7,154 nt of DNA from an uncultured Candidatus Saccharibacteria bacterium. Its GTDB lineage: Bacteria; Patescibacteria; Saccharimonadia; Saccharimonadales; Nanosynbacteraceae. The first letter of the stretch is position 1; each line of letters starts with the position of its first letter. The stretch lies in assembly GCA_947097375.1 (NCBI GenBank), contig CAMURE010000030.1, positions 1 through 7,154 of the forward strand, written 5' to 3'. Under the pieces are notes generated by a model. The model was given only the letters and a program-made list of their open reading frames with translations. It was not told the origin of the DNA and made no database searches. This document shows positions 6,706 through 7,154 of this stretch, in pieces. Position numbers and translations under genes: made by a program.

Positions 6706-7154
6706 TTACTCCTCAAAGCCTTTCGCCGCCACCTGCGTTGCCTCGTCAATGACCTGGAGTTGCTCGTCAGTCGGCTTAGCGCCCTTGTTCAATTCACGCA
6801 TGGAGTCTTTGCTATTCTTCCAAAGTTGCGTCAACAGAGTAGCCTGTACTTCCTTGATCTTAGCAACTGGCACATCATCAAAGGCGCCGCTAGTCACCGC
6901 GTGGATGCTAACAAATTGCTCCCAAACGCTCATCGGCTGATACTGCGGCTGTTTGAGCAGTTCAGTCAAGCGCTGACCGCGGTCAATTTGCGCCTTGGTC
7001 GCATCATCCAGGTCTGAGCCAAATTGCGCGAAACTAGCCAACTCACGAAACTGCGAAAGACCGAGCTTCAAGTTACCGCCGACCGATTTAACCGCCTTAG
7101 TCTGAGCAGCACCACCGACACGGGAAACCGACAGACCGGCAGAGATGGCTGGGC
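6706..7154 (-). CDS. atpA: ATP synthase F1 alpha subunit, C-terminal part (5' end outside window)
   Basis: About 149 C-terminal residues of the non-catalytic nucleotide-binding subunit. At the window edge the frame reads [20 protein letters not shown]; the Arg of SVSRVGG (codon 7120-7122) is the alpha arginine finger that reaches into the beta catalytic site. Next come [20 protein letters not shown] and [15 protein letters not shown], the standard C-terminal helical domain. The TTG at 7071 is not a start; the frame continues unbroken to the edge. It ends in GFEE and TAA (6706-6708), three bases before the atpG start. Confidence 0.96.
   Translation of the reverse strand, partial: PAISAGLSVSRVGGAAQTKAVKSVGGNLKLGLSQFRELASFAQFGSDLDDATKAQIDRGQRLTELLKQPQYQPMSVWEQFVSIHAVTSGAFDDVPVAKIKEVQATLLTQLWKNSKDSMRELNKGAKPTDEQLQVIDEATQVAAKGFEE

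Noticed and set aside
6584..7017. Plus-strand open frames opposite atpG and atpA
   Set aside because: Both are antisense shadows of well-recognised F1 genes, with no independent start signals or protein features.

Overview
The window looks like a Candidatus Saccharibacteria (TM7) or closely related CPR chromosome. This is an inference from the style of the F1 ATP synthase genes, the compact and overlapping gene layout, leaderless promoters and several proteins of unfamiliar type. TGA acts as a stop codon (the end of atpG), which argues against the recoded Gracilibacteria and Absconditabacteria.

Layout, left to right. Positions 1-221 (+) hold the 3' end of a gene that starts outside the window. 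Positions 222-1159 hold no convincing protein gene. Instead there is a near-consensus sigma70-type promoter (241-269), then about 870 bases packed with inverted repeats, and a GC-rich hairpin followed by an imperfect T tract (1108-1143). I read this as one large structured non-coding RNA. Its central part (711-781) folds like the tRNA-like domain of tmRNA: a 7-bp acceptor stem, a perfect T arm with TTCGACT loop, a tiny D region and no normal anticodon arm. I could not match the whole RNA to tmRNA, RNase P RNA, SRP RNA, 6S RNA or group I/II introns. It is the best candidate here for an undescribed system.

Positions 1160-2724 (+) hold a two-gene unit: a 201-residue protein with one C-terminal membrane helix, then a tRNA-dihydrouridine synthase. 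Positions 2746-3612 (+) hold an AT-richer gene for a divergent kinase-fold protein. The first gene of the pair and the kinase-like gene each have an extended -10 box ending exactly 6 bases before the ATG, so both mRNAs are probably leaderless.

Positions 3609-7154 (-) hold the distal part of an F-type ATP synthase operon, read right to left: atpA (3' part), atpG, a nucleoside 2-deoxyribosyltransferase-like gene, atpD, atpC. Joints are tight: atpG stop and the next start share ATGA, and the inserted gene encodes the atpD ribosome binding site in its own last codons. Together alpha, gamma, beta and epsilon form the soluble F1 motor. The inserted enzyme is tied to their translation although its chemistry has no obvious link to ATP synthesis. 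The kinase-like gene and atpC converge and share the tetranucleotide CTAG as both stop codons.
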